A DNA stretch of 15,559 nt from CAMAUF01 sp046152925 (GCA_046152925.1 JBJXFX010000053.1:1-15559), one strand, 5' to 3'; positions 1 through 6,253 are shown, counted from the stretch's first letter. A program made the numbers and translations. Notes: a model not told the origin generated them from the sequence alone.

Positions 1-310
1 GGATGTGGTCCGGTAAGCGGCTGAATCGCTGGCGGATATCGAAGTCGAGCGCGTCCGCTTCGACGCGGGTCTGGCCGCGCAGGTCGAGGAGGTCGGCGTA
101 CTCGGCGTCGAAGCCATCGTTGGGCCATTTGCGGACGCGCAGTCCCGTCGCCTCGGCCGGGACTGCCACCGTCACCTCGGCGGCGCCGCGCGCGCTGTGG
201 AACCAGTCCCCCTCGACCCCAGCGTCACCCACCAGCCACGCCGCGAACCAGATCATCGGCCGCTCCTGCTCGTTGAGGACATGGGGGAAGGAGACGGTGA
301 TCTGGGTCAT
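1..310 (-). CDS. Hypothetical protein, N-terminal part (cut by window edge)
   Basis: An open frame reads leftward from an ATG at 310 to the window edge without a stop, giving about 103 residues. The product starts MTQITVSFPHVLNEQERPM and later contains RKWPNDGFDAEYADLLDL. I see no signal peptide, membrane segment or motif that I recognise, so no function is proposed. The start is supported by a TACAAT box ending 7 nt before the ATG, with no Shine-Dalgarno sequence between them, which fits a leaderless mRNA. It lies downstream of, and in the same direction as, the two small exported-protein genes but has its own promoter-like box. The C-terminus is outside the window. Confidence 0.7.
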   Translation of the reverse strand, partial: MTQITVSFPHVLNEQERPMIWFAAWLVGDAGVEGDWFHSARGAAEVTVAVPAEATGLRVRKWPNDGFDAEYADLLDLRGQTRVEADALDFDIRQRFSRLPDHI

Positions 311-317
311 GGCGGGG

Positions 318-323
318 ATTGTA
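318..323 (-). promoter_or_regulatory. Candidate -10 box (TACAAT) for a leaderless start
   Basis: Reading leftward, TACAAT is followed by CCCCGCC and then the ATG at 310. The 7-nt distance would put the transcription start at or next to the start codon. No convincing -35 hexamer is visible at 16-18 bp spacing. The first bases of the box overlap a copy of an 11-bp direct repeat. Confidence 0.45.
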
Positions 324-347
324 TCGGAGTGGAGAAGTATCGGAGTG
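321..347. repeat. 11-bp direct repeat, period 16 bp
   Basis: GTATCGGAGTG occurs perfectly at 321-331 and 337-347, separated by GAGAA. The copies sit immediately upstream of, and partly inside, the candidate -10 box of the leftward gene starting at 310. This could be an operator bound by a dimer on one face of the helix at about 1.5 turns, or simply a small local duplication. Confidence 0.5.
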
Positions 348-411
348 CCGGACGAGGCTCTGCCCGGCGCGGTGCCGGTCAGAGCCTGGGATCGAGCGCG
401 GCGGATGCCGA

Positions 412-1035
412 CTATCGGTTCCCGTCGTTAAGCACGATGGCGGTGCCGCGCGGCCTGGCATTCACAGGGAAAAGAGTATCGAAATCCGGCAACGCTTCCC
501 GGGCGACGGCTTGCAGTTCGGGCGCGCGGCCGCCGGACGCTGCGCTGAGGAGCTTGCCGGTGCCGTCCTCAATCACGACCACGACGTAGGCTGTGGCTTC
601 TTCCCAGCCAACCCGGTCCGACGTTACTGCACCCCGTTCCCACGAGGCGACCCAGACATCGACGGGCTGGTGTGACCGAAAGCCGGAGTCGATCGAGGTC
701 ACCAGTTTGGTCACCCGTGGGACGAAACGGAGGTCCACCCTGGTCATGGCGTCAAGGACGATCGGCCGGCCGTCCGCCTGGACGGCAGTCGAGACCGAAC
801 CGTCGTCCTCGGTGATCGTCGCGCCGATCGTCATCGCGACGTAGTCCGCCGCAGCCGTCAACGCTAGCGCGCTTGCCTGGGCTTCCGTGAACTTGGAGTT
901 TTCGGCCAACGCCCTGGAGGTCGAAGTGGCGTCGGACGCTGTCCGGACTAGGCTCGGGCCCATCACCGCCCATGCGGTAAGCCCGGCCGCGAGGGTCCAC
1001 CCGGCGGCTGAAAGCAGGACGAGACGCTTGTTCAT
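412..1035 (-). CDS. Exported or membrane-anchored protein of unknown function
   Basis: A 207-residue protein. The ATG at 1035 is chosen because AGGAGGG lies a few bases upstream and because translation from there gives MNKR followed by a hydrophobic stretch (about residues 5-25), a typical signal peptide or signal anchor. An in-frame upstream ATG (1149) would lie inside the preceding gene and gives an implausible Arg/Gly/Ser-rich extension. After the membrane segment the chain is soluble and includes SHQPVDVWVASWER and a beta-rich EEATAYVVVVIEDGTGK stretch. I do not recognise a family. Its Shine-Dalgarno overlaps the stop codon of the upstream exported-protein gene (10 nt between the genes), so the two are very probably one operon. 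Confidence 0.75.
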   Translation of the reverse strand: MNKRLVLLSAAGWTLAAGLTAWAVMGPSLVRTASDATSTSRALAENSKFTEAQASALALTAAADYVAMTIGATITEDDGSVSTAVQADGRPIVLDAMTRVDLRFVPRVTKLVTSIDSGFRSHQPVDVWVASWERGAVTSDRVGWEEATAYVVVVIEDGTGKLLSAASGGRAPELQAVAREALPDFDTLFPVNARPRGTAIVLNDGNR

Positions 1036-1045
1036 CGCACCCCTC

Positions 1046-1555
1046 CTAGATGTTGATGTACCGCCACACGTCGGCGTAGCCGGTGAGCCTGAACCTGGTG
1101 TTCTGGTCCGACTGCCAGCCGCACGAAGTCGCAGGCAGCCAGCCGGCATTGACGCCGAGCTCAGCGGTGTTGTCGGCCCCGATCGGAACGCTGTAGTACA
1201 GAGTTCCGCAAGACCAGTCCCGCAGGTTGAGGAACGAGATCCTGTTGAGCGTTCCCGTCGAGTTTCCCCAGTGCTCGTAGTATCGCGACCGAATACCAGC
1301 GCAACCGGGCTCGGAGTAGATGTCGATCCAGTTCTGAAGTGAGTACGGTCCGATGGTGCCGAAGTTCGAGTTAAATCCGCACCAGACGACGGCCTGAGCC
1401 GAATGAGGTTTGACGAAGAGGATCGCTCCGACGATGAGCGGAGCGATGAGCCCGGCCCAGAGGATGGTGTTACGGACCCAGTTGGGAGCCCGCATCAACA
1501 CCGCGCCCCGCGCCCAGGGTCCCGAAGGACCCCCGGTATGGGTGTTGGTATGCAT
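1046..1555 (-). CDS. Small secreted four-cysteine protein, unknown function
   Basis: A 169-residue protein with a signal sequence: a charged region ending WVRN, a hydrophobic core (about residues 30-48) and a cleavage-like HSAQA|VVWC site near residue 55. The mature part of about 114 residues has exactly four cysteines (VVWCG, EPGCAG, DWSCGT, TSCGW) and is rich in Trp, Tyr, Asn and Gly. This suggests an extracellular beta-rich fold with two disulfides. I cannot assign a family. The ATG at 1555 is supported by GGAGG 4 nt upstream; an internal Met at 1495 would give a more standard signal-peptide length but lacks a Shine-Dalgarno. Transcription probably starts from the repeat-spaced promoter at 1600-1634. 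It is followed by the second exported protein in an apparent operon. Confidence 0.75.
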   Translation of the reverse strand: MHTNTHTGGPSGPWARGAVLMRAPNWVRNTILWAGLIAPLIVGAILFVKPHSAQAVVWCGFNSNFGTIGPYSLQNWIDIYSEPGCAGIRSRYYEHWGNSTGTLNRISFLNLRDWSCGTLYYSVPIGADNTAELGVNAGWLPATSCGWQSDQNTRFRLTGYADVWRYINI

Positions 1556-1599
1556 GGTGCCTCCATGGCTGTGATCGGTCTGCTCGAGCGACCACTGGC

Positions 1600-1634
1600 A
1601 TTAGAACACACACACACACACACACACATGTCAA
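1600..1634 (-). promoter_or_regulatory. Sigma-70-like promoter with dinucleotide-repeat spacer
   Basis: On the minus strand a perfect -35 TTGACA (1634-1629) is followed by 23 bp of pure TG repeat (1628-1606) and then TCTAAT (1605-1600), a 5/6 match to the -10 consensus. The last repeat bases provide TGT directly before the -10, so it is also an extended -10. The spacer is 6 bp (three repeat units) longer than the 17-bp optimum. The expected transcription start lies near 1593, giving a leader of about 38 nt that contains GGAGG before the ATG at 1555. Confidence 0.65.
1606..1628. repeat. Dinucleotide microsatellite, 11.5 AC/TG units
   Basis: An uninterrupted alternating AC tract of 23 bp (TG on the minus strand). 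It fills the interval between -35 and -10 boxes exactly. Such tracts are prone to slipped-strand mispairing, and alternating purine-pyrimidine TG runs can adopt Z-DNA. I see no other comparable tract in the window. Confidence 0.95.
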
Positions 1635-1646
1635 GTAATTTATTTG

Positions 1647-1671
1647 TAAACCCGAACGCCATTCGGGTTTA
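1647..1671 (-). terminator. Hairpin after ffh, probable terminator
   Basis: A perfect 10-bp inverted repeat, TAAACCCGAA / TTCGGGTTTA, with a 5-nt loop lies 8 bp past the ffh stop codon. A-rich and T-rich ends are built into the stem, as in bidirectional intrinsic terminators, although no long U tract follows. Because it also sits only 12 bp upstream of the -35 box of the repeat-spaced promoter, it might instead act as an operator. The terminator role is more likely from its position. Confidence 0.6.
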
Positions 1672-1679
1672 ACAGTGCG

Positions 1680-2999
1680 CTACCCCCGCAGCATCGGGAA
1701 CTTGCCGGTGCTGATCGTCTTCGCGATCTTGCGGGCCTCGAAGAACTGCTTGAGCAGGTTGTTCACGTCGTGGGGCGTCGTCCCGCTGCCGGCCGCGATC
1801 CGGCGGCGGCGCTTCCCATCGATCTTCTCCGGGTGGCGGCGCTCCCACTTCGTCATCGAGAGGACGATCCCTTCCGCCTGGTTGAAGAAGCGGTCGTCCA
1901 TCGCGTCGACGTTGAGTTGGGCCTTGATCCGGTTGAAGCCAGGCAGCATCGAGACGAGTTGGCCCAGTGGCCCCATCTTCCGCACCTTGCGGAGTTGGTC
2001 GACGAAGTCCTGCAGGTCGAAGGTGCCGCGCTTCATCTTCTCGCCGAACTTGTCCGTGTCCTCGTCGCCCATCGTCTCTTTGGCGCGTTCGATGAGCGTG
2101 AGCATGTCGCCCATGCCGAGGATGCGGCCAGCGAGGCGGTCCGGGTGAAAGAGTTCGAGCGCGTCGCTCTTTTCGCCCGTGCCGATGAACTTGACCGGCA
2201 CGCCCGTCACGTTCCGGATCGAGAGCGCCGCACCACCGCGGGCGTCGCCATCCATCTTGGTCAGGACGAGCCCGGTGGTGCCGACCCTCTCGTGGAACTC
2301 CTTGGCGGCGTTGACGGCGTCTTGGCCCGCCATCGCGTCGGCCACGAAGAGGACCTCCACAGGCCCGAGGAGGGAGCGAAGGTCGGCGACCTCCTGCATC
2401 ATCGCCTCGTCGACGTGGAGGCGGCCGGCCGTGTCGACCAAGAGATGCGTGTTGCCCTGCCGCTTCGCGAGCTCAAGCCCGTTCTTGGCGATGACGCGGG
2501 GGTTCACCTGCGTGCCCTCTTGGTGCACGGGGATGTCGAGCGCTTTCGCGAGCGTCACGAGTTGGTCGACGGCCGCCGGCCGGTAAATGTCGCAGGCGAC
2601 CAGGAGCGGGCGTTCGCCCTGCTTCTTGAGCAGGTTGGCGAGCTTGGCGATGCTCGTCGTCTTCCCGGAGCCCTGAAGGCCGACGACCATCACGACCGAA
2701 GGTGGCTGCATCGAGGTCGCGAGCTTCGGCGAATCGCCGCCGAGCATGCCGACCAACTCGCCGTGCACGATATCGATGACCTGCTGGACGGGCGTCAGGC
2801 TGGTCAGCACCTTGGCGCCGAGGGCCCGCTCCTTCACGCGGGTGGTGAATTCGCGCACCACCTTGAAGTTAACGTCGGCCTCCAGCATCGCCATCCGGAC
2901 TTCGCGGAGTGCCTGGTCGAGGTCTTCTTCGGTGACGACGCCCTTAGACCCGAACTTCCGAAAGGCGCCCTGCAGCTTGTCGGTCAGCGTTTCGAACAT
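1680..2999 (-). CDS. ffh: Signal recognition particle protein Ffh (SRP54 GTPase)
   Basis: A 439-residue SRP GTPase that binds SRP RNA and signal sequences of nascent membrane proteins and delivers ribosomes to FtsY. The N domain covers about residues 1-95. The G domain shows the P-loop GLQGSGKTT (107-115), CDIYRPAA (136-143), DTAGR (189-193), TKMDGDARGG (247-256) and GTGEK (273-277). The C-terminal M domain (about 300-435) has MGPLGQLVSMLPG and the RNA-binding SMTKWERRHPEKI...RRRRIAAGSGT helices, so the protein is full length. It ends soon after the M domain (PMLRG) without a long Gly/Met tail. The ATG at 2999 is preceded by TGCTACACT and then 8 nt, suggesting a leaderless or nearly leaderless mRNA; an AAGG lies in the same interval. 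It is divergent from the ferredoxin gene. Confidence 0.98.
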   Translation of the reverse strand: MFETLTDKLQGAFRKFGSKGVVTEEDLDQALREVRMAMLEADVNFKVVREFTTRVKERALGAKVLTSLTPVQQVIDIVHGELVGMLGGDSPKLATSMQPPSVVMVVGLQGSGKTTSIAKLANLLKKQGERPLLVACDIYRPAAVDQLVTLAKALDIPVHQEGTQVNPRVIAKNGLELAKRQGNTHLLVDTAGRLHVDEAMMQEVADLRSLLGPVEVLFVADAMAGQDAVNAAKEFHERVGTTGLVLTKMDGDARGGAALSIRNVTGVPVKFIGTGEKSDALELFHPDRLAGRILGMGDMLTLIERAKETMGDEDTDKFGEKMKRGTFDLQDFVDQLRKVRKMGPLGQLVSMLPGFNRIKAQLNVDAMDDRFFNQAEGIVLSMTKWERRHPEKIDGKRRRRIAAGSGTTPHDVNNLLKQFFEARKIAKTISTGKFPMLRG

Positions 3000-3007
3000 G
3001 AGCCTTC

Positions 3008-3016
3008 AGTGTAGCA
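3008..3016 (-). promoter_or_regulatory. Candidate extended -10 (TGC-TACACT) for ffh
   Basis: Reading leftward, TGCTACACT is followed by 8 nt and the ffh ATG. The predicted transcription start is within 2-3 nt of the start codon. It is paired head-to-head with the ferredoxin -10; only 33 bp separate the two hexamers, so the polymerase footprints would overlap. Confidence 0.45.
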
Positions 3017-3043
3017 TCCGAGCCCGGCCGCGCTTGTGAAATC

Positions 3044-3052
3044 TGTTACAAT
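3044..3052 (+). promoter_or_regulatory. Candidate extended -10 (TGT-TACAAT) for the ferredoxin gene
   Basis: TGTTACAAT ends 7 nt before a GTG at 3060 that is in frame with the ferredoxin, so initiation would fall next to this GTG. If the box is real, the in-frame GTG further upstream at 3036 cannot be in the mRNA. Confidence 0.45.
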
Positions 3053-3059
3053 CGAGGGC

Positions 3060-3371
3060 GTGGCACGCGTCCGCGTCGAGCCCGCGAACATCGAGTTCGA
3101 AGCCTCCGAACAGGAGAGCCTGGTGGAGGCGGCGACGCGCGCGGGCTACTACTGGCCGGTGGGCTGCGACCTCAACGGCGAGTGCTCGAATTGCGCCTGC
3201 GAAGTGATCTCTGGCCTGGGCCGGCTCTCCGCGATGGGCCGCTACGAGCGATCGAACCTGCTCCGCCAGCGTGGCCCACGCGCCACCGAAGACCCCCGGC
3301 TGCGCTTCGCCTGCCAGGCGCGTGTCCTGGGCGATGTGGTGGTGTATAAGCGGGGCGTTGAGCCTCGCTGA
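3060..3371 (+). CDS. 2Fe-2S ferredoxin (Cx5Cx2C type)
   Basis: A 103-residue beta-grasp ferredoxin, a soluble one-electron carrier for an unidentified oxidoreductase. It starts VARVRVEPANIEFEASEQ, matching the usual ferredoxin opening strand, and has GYYWPVGCDLNGECSNCAC with cluster cysteines C36, C42 and C45, plus the distal RFACQA cysteine C85. An extra cysteine (C47) follows the cluster loop. The Cx5Cx2C spacing differs from the Cx4C of plant-type photosynthetic ferredoxins. The GTG at 3060 is preferred over an in-frame GTG at 3036 because a TACAAT box lies between them and because the shorter form has the normal family N-terminus. The electron-transfer partner is not obvious: the neighbours are ffh and a regulator. 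Confidence 0.88.
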   Translation: MARVRVEPANIEFEASEQESLVEAATRAGYYWPVGCDLNGECSNCACEVISGLGRLSAMGRYERSNLLRQRGPRATEDPRLRFACQARVLGDVVVYKRGVEPR

Positions 3372-3405
3372 GCCGGAACGCGCCAAAGGAGAGCGACAGA
3401 CACGC

Positions 3406-3513
3406 ATGTCATCGCATAAGCGGACCTCAGCCCAGGCCACCTTCCCGATGGGCATCCGCCCGCCGGGCCGCCCCGTGCACCATCGACCCGCCCAGGCGAG
3501 GTCGCGAATATGA
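3406..3513 (+). CDS. Possible 35-residue leader ORF before the LysR gene
   Basis: ATG at 3406 opens MSSHKRTSAQATFPMGIRPP and ends with a TGA at 3511-3513, inside the lysR translation-initiation region and just before its AGGAGG. An AAAGGAGAG sequence lies upstream, but with a long spacing of about 13 nt. The basic, Pro/Arg-rich product resembles nothing I know. It may be a translated leader whose termination affects lysR initiation, or chance open frame in GC-rich DNA; the latter is at least as likely. Confidence 0.2.
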   Translation: MSSHKRTSAQATFPMGIRPPGRPVHHRPAQARSRI

Positions 3514-3527
3514 CAGGAGGGTCCGCT

Positions 3528-4457
3528 GTGGAGCTCGCCCAGCTCGAAGCATTTCTCCAGGTCGCCCATTACCGGAGCTTCAGCCGCGCCGCCGAGGCGC
3601 TCTTCCTCACGCAGCCATCGGTCACCGCCCGCATCCAATCGCTCGAACGCGAAATTGGTGACCGCCTCTTCGAACGGACCGGCCGCAGTGTCACCCTGAC
3701 GGACGCGGGCCGGTCGTTCTTGCCACACGCCCAGCGCGCGCTCACCGCCGTGCAAGAAGGCACCGACGCTATCGAGGCGGTACGCCACGGCGATGTCGGC
3801 AGCATCCGGATCGGTGCCTCGTCGACCATTGCAACGTACGTCCTGCCCAACATCTTCAAGAAGTTCCGTGGCGTGCGCCCGCGCGTCCACGTCCACCTCA
3901 GTACTGGCAACACCGAGGAGATCGTCGAAGAACTGATCGCGAGCGAAATCCACGTCGCGATCACCCGGCTGGCCCAGCACCCGGAGATCGAATCGCTGCA
4001 CCTCTATAACGACGACCTCGCGCTCGTGGTCGCGCCGAACCACCCGTTCGCGCAGCGGGGCCGCGTGCTGATGACCGAAGCCGGGCGCGAGCCCTTCCTC
4101 TTTTTCGAGCGCAGCTCCAGCTACCACGGGATGATTTATTCGACCTTCCTTCGGGCCGGCGTCGTGCCGGAGTCCGTTATGGAACTCGACTCGATGGAGG
4201 CGACCAAGCACATGGTCGAAGCCGGCCTCGGCGTCGCCATCCTCCCAGAGGTCTCGATCGTCCGGGAGATCGCGTCCGGAGATTTGGTAAAGGTCGAAAT
4301 CCGGGACATGGAGCAGCCAGCCCAGCGCGAAGTCGGCGTCCACGTGATGCGCAATCGGGCTATGGCGCCGCCCCTGCGCGACTTCCTCAAGCTCCTCGTG
4401 ACCGAGTACGGCGTGACCAACCCGTTCGAAGGCCGCCGCGGCGCTGGGGATTCCTGA
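3528..4457 (+). CDS. LysR-family transcriptional regulator
   Basis: A 309-residue DNA-binding regulator. The N-terminal winged helix-turn-helix spans about residues 1-60 (ELAQLEAFLQVAHYRSFSRA, then LTQPSVTARIQSLE and LFERTGR). The effector-binding periplasmic-binding-like domain starts near residue 90 (IRIGASSTIATYVLPNIF) and runs to the end, so length is normal for the family. The GTG at 3528 is chosen over an in-frame ATG at 3510 because AGGAGG lies 7 nt before it and the product then starts at the conserved first helix. Its stop codon is 1 nt from the amidohydrolase start, so the two are probably co-translated. This differs from the common divergent LysR-target layout. The inducer cannot be predicted. 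Confidence 0.93.
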   Translation: MELAQLEAFLQVAHYRSFSRAAEALFLTQPSVTARIQSLEREIGDRLFERTGRSVTLTDAGRSFLPHAQRALTAVQEGTDAIEAVRHGDVGSIRIGASSTIATYVLPNIFKKFRGVRPRVHVHLSTGNTEEIVEELIASEIHVAITRLAQHPEIESLHLYNDDLALVVAPNHPFAQRGRVLMTEAGREPFLFFERSSSYHGMIYSTFLRAGVVPESVMELDSMEATKHMVEAGLGVAILPEVSIVREIASGDLVKVEIRDMEQPAQREVGVHVMRNRAMAPPLRDFLKLLVTEYGVTNPFEGRRGAGDS

Positions 4458-4458
4458 G

Positions 4459-5616
4459 ATGGCCGCTACCGCCCTGCGCGGCGCCATGGTCTGGGACGGT
4501 ACGTCGACCCCGTCGGCCGAGGCCACGGTCGTGGTCGACGGCGGCCGGATCGAGTCCGTGGGCGGCGACGCCGACGCGAGTGAATCCGTCGACCTCTCGG
4601 GGCTGACTCTGATCCCCGGCCTGATCGAGGGCCACGCCCACCTCTGCTTCAACGCCGCCGCCGACTGGCGCAGCGTCTACGACCACGACACGCCGAGCCG
4701 AATGCTCCTCCGGATGCAGGCCTACGGCCTCCGCATGCTGCGCGCCGGGATCACGACCGTCCGAGACCTCGGCGCCCCGACCGCGCTCGCCGTCGAATTG
4801 CGCGACGCCGTCGGCGACGGCCTCGTCGGGGGCCCGAGCATGGTCGTGGCAGGCGCGCCCATCACCACGACTGGCGGCCACTGCCATTTCATGGGCGGCG
4901 AGGCCGACGGCGAACTCGAGGTGCGGAAGGCGGTCCGTGACCACGTCAAGGCCGGCGTGGATTGGATTAAGGTGATGGCCACTGGCGGCAACATGACCCG
5001 CGGGACGAACACCTACGCCGCCCAGTACTCCATCGAGGAGCTTGCAGCCTGCGTGGAGGAAGCCCACCGGCTTCGCCGGAAGGTGGCCGCCCACTGTCAT
5101 GGCACCGAAGGGATCAGGGTCGCCGTCGCGGCCGGAGTCGATTCGATCGAGCACTGCAGCTTCTCGGCGCCAGGTGGCATCGATTTCGACGCAGCCGTGG
5201 TCGCAGCGATGGCGGCGAAGGCCATAGCCGTGTCGCCAACGGTCTCCGTGGGCTACCGGCTCTGGCCCGACGATGGCCTGCGCCAGCGCCGGGCCGAGGT
5301 CCTTCGCGCGATCGTCGCCTCTGGGGCGCCGCTGGTGATGAGCACCGACTGCGGCATCCCGAGGGTGCCGCACGAGGCCCTGGCGGGCGGCATGGAAGTC
5401 CTCGCCGAACTGTCGGGCCTGCCCGCCATCGAGGTCCTGCGTTCGGCGACCAGCCGCTCGGCCGAAATTCTCGGCCTTGCTGACCGCGGCCGGGTTGCCC
5501 TGGGGTTGCGCGCCGACCTCATCGGGGTCGAAGGCGACCCCACGTCGGACCTCGGCGCCCTCCATCGCGTCCGCTTCGTGATGGCAAACGGCAGGGTCGC
5601 GCGCTTGGACGGGTAA
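4459..5616 (+). CDS. Metal-dependent amidohydrolase (imidazolonepropionase/prolidase-like)
   Basis: A 385-residue amidohydrolase-superfamily enzyme, probably cytosolic, hydrolysing an amide, imide or dipeptide-like substrate. Visible metal and catalytic positions are HAH (H59, H61), GGHCHF (H141, H143), the likely carboxylated lysine in IKVMATGG (K171), AHCHG (H212), SIEHC (H232) and STDCG (D297). The C-terminal GLRADLIGVEGDP segment closes the small beta-sandwich domain made with the N-terminus. The pattern fits the binuclear imidazolonepropionase-like/Sgx9260 Xaa-Pro-type branch; histidine degradation is not implied, as no hut genes are nearby. It starts 1 nt after the lysR stop codon, suggesting that LysR controls it. 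The exact substrate is unknown. Confidence 0.88.
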   Translation: MAATALRGAMVWDGTSTPSAEATVVVDGGRIESVGGDADASESVDLSGLTLIPGLIEGHAHLCFNAAADWRSVYDHDTPSRMLLRMQAYGLRMLRAGITTVRDLGAPTALAVELRDAVGDGLVGGPSMVVAGAPITTTGGHCHFMGGEADGELEVRKAVRDHVKAGVDWIKVMATGGNMTRGTNTYAAQYSIEELAACVEEAHRLRRKVAAHCHGTEGIRVAVAAGVDSIEHCSFSAPGGIDFDAAVVAAMAAKAIAVSPTVSVGYRLWPDDGLRQRRAEVLRAIVASGAPLVMSTDCGIPRVPHEALAGGMEVLAELSGLPAIEVLRSATSRSAEILGLADRGRVALGLRADLIGVEGDPTSDLGALHRVRFVMANGRVARLDG

Positions 5617-5627
5617 GTTCGCCCGAA

Positions 5628-5656
5628 TCGACCGCGTCTGGCCCCGGCCATACACT
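5628..5656 (+). promoter_or_regulatory. Candidate promoter for the MobA-like gene, leaderless
   Basis: TCGACC (4/6 match to the -35 consensus) at 5628-5633, a 17-bp spacer and TACACT at 5651-5656 are followed by CCGGGG and the ATG at 5663. Six bases between -10 and ATG puts the adenine of ATG at the predicted +1. Confidence 0.5.
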
Positions 5657-5662
5657 CCGGGG

Positions 5663-6253
5663 ATGAAGTCAAGCATCGTCCTCGCAGCCGGGATCTCGTC
5701 CCGCATGGGTGAGCCCAAAGCCCTCCTCGATTGGGGCGGCCAGCCGCTCGTCTGTTATCAGGTCGAACAGCTCCGGGCGGCCGGAGTCGACGAAGTCATC
5801 GTGGTCCTCGGCTTCAAGAGCGACGAGATCCACCGCCAGATGAAGCGGGCCGATTGCCGTGTGATGCTGAACCCGCGGTTCATGCATGGGCGCGCGGGCT
5901 CCCTCCGGATCGGGGCGAAGGCGGTGAACCGCGACGCTGAGTCGATCGTCATCCTTAACGTCGACCAGCCTCGCCCAGCCTCGCTGATTCGCCGCGTGCT
6001 GGATGCGCACAAGCCCGAGTTCATCGCCACCCGGCCTGGCTTCGATGGCCATCACGGGCACCCGGTCGTCGTTTCCGGCGCGCTCCGGCCCGACCTCCTC
6101 AGTGTGACGGACGAGAACGATGGCCTTCGCGGCATCCTCCGCGCGCGTATCAAGGAAATCCAGGAAGTCCCGGGCGACGCGACCTGCTTGGTCGACTTCA
6201 ACACGCCCGAGGAGTACCAGAGCGCTCTGTCCAGCTATTTCGCGACCGCGTGA
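5663..6253 (+). CDS. MobA-like NTP transferase (molybdenum-cofactor nucleotidyltransferase family)
   Basis: A 196-residue single-domain nucleotidyltransferase of the MobA/MocA type. The nucleotide-binding loop LAAGISSRMGEPKALL spans residues 7-22, the metal-binding region is LNVDQPRP (98-105, D101), and GHPVVV (132-137) is the conserved substrate-side motif. MocA relatives add CMP to molybdopterin for xanthine/CO dehydrogenase-type enzymes; others in this broad family transfer nucleotides to sugars or phosphates. No molybdoenzyme or xdhC-like gene is visible here, so the substrate is open. The ATG follows TACACT by 6 nt with no Shine-Dalgarno. Its TGA overlaps the next gene's GTG (GTGA), indicating translational coupling to the HAD-like protein. 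Confidence 0.85.
   Translation: MKSSIVLAAGISSRMGEPKALLDWGGQPLVCYQVEQLRAAGVDEVIVVLGFKSDEIHRQMKRADCRVMLNPRFMHGRAGSLRIGAKAVNRDAESIVILNVDQPRPASLIRRVLDAHKPEFIATRPGFDGHHGHPVVVSGALRPDLLSVTDENDGLRGILRARIKEIQEVPGDATCLVDFNTPEEYQSALSSYFATA

Noticed and set aside
1606..1628. AC repeat as a sequencing or assembly artefact
   Set aside because: The flanks are ordinary sequence and the tract sits exactly between promoter boxes; the unit count could still be wrong by one or two, which only reads can settle.
1770..3014. A 414-codon plus-strand frame opposite ffh
   Set aside because: It is the antisense shadow of ffh, with an unnatural His/Asp/Arg-rich composition.
3036..3059. Upstream GTG start for the ferredoxin
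   Set aside because: A TGTTACAAT promoter-like box overlaps the added codons, and the shorter form begins at the typical first strand of the family.
2980..3060. SRP RNA gene (ffs) next to ffh
   Set aside because: The 60-bp gap is too short and I see no GGAA-tetraloop hairpin of the right form.
3006..5718. Long minus-strand frames opposite the ferredoxin, LysR and amidohydrolase genes
   Set aside because: They overlap each other and clear plus-strand genes, and show no motif or start signal.
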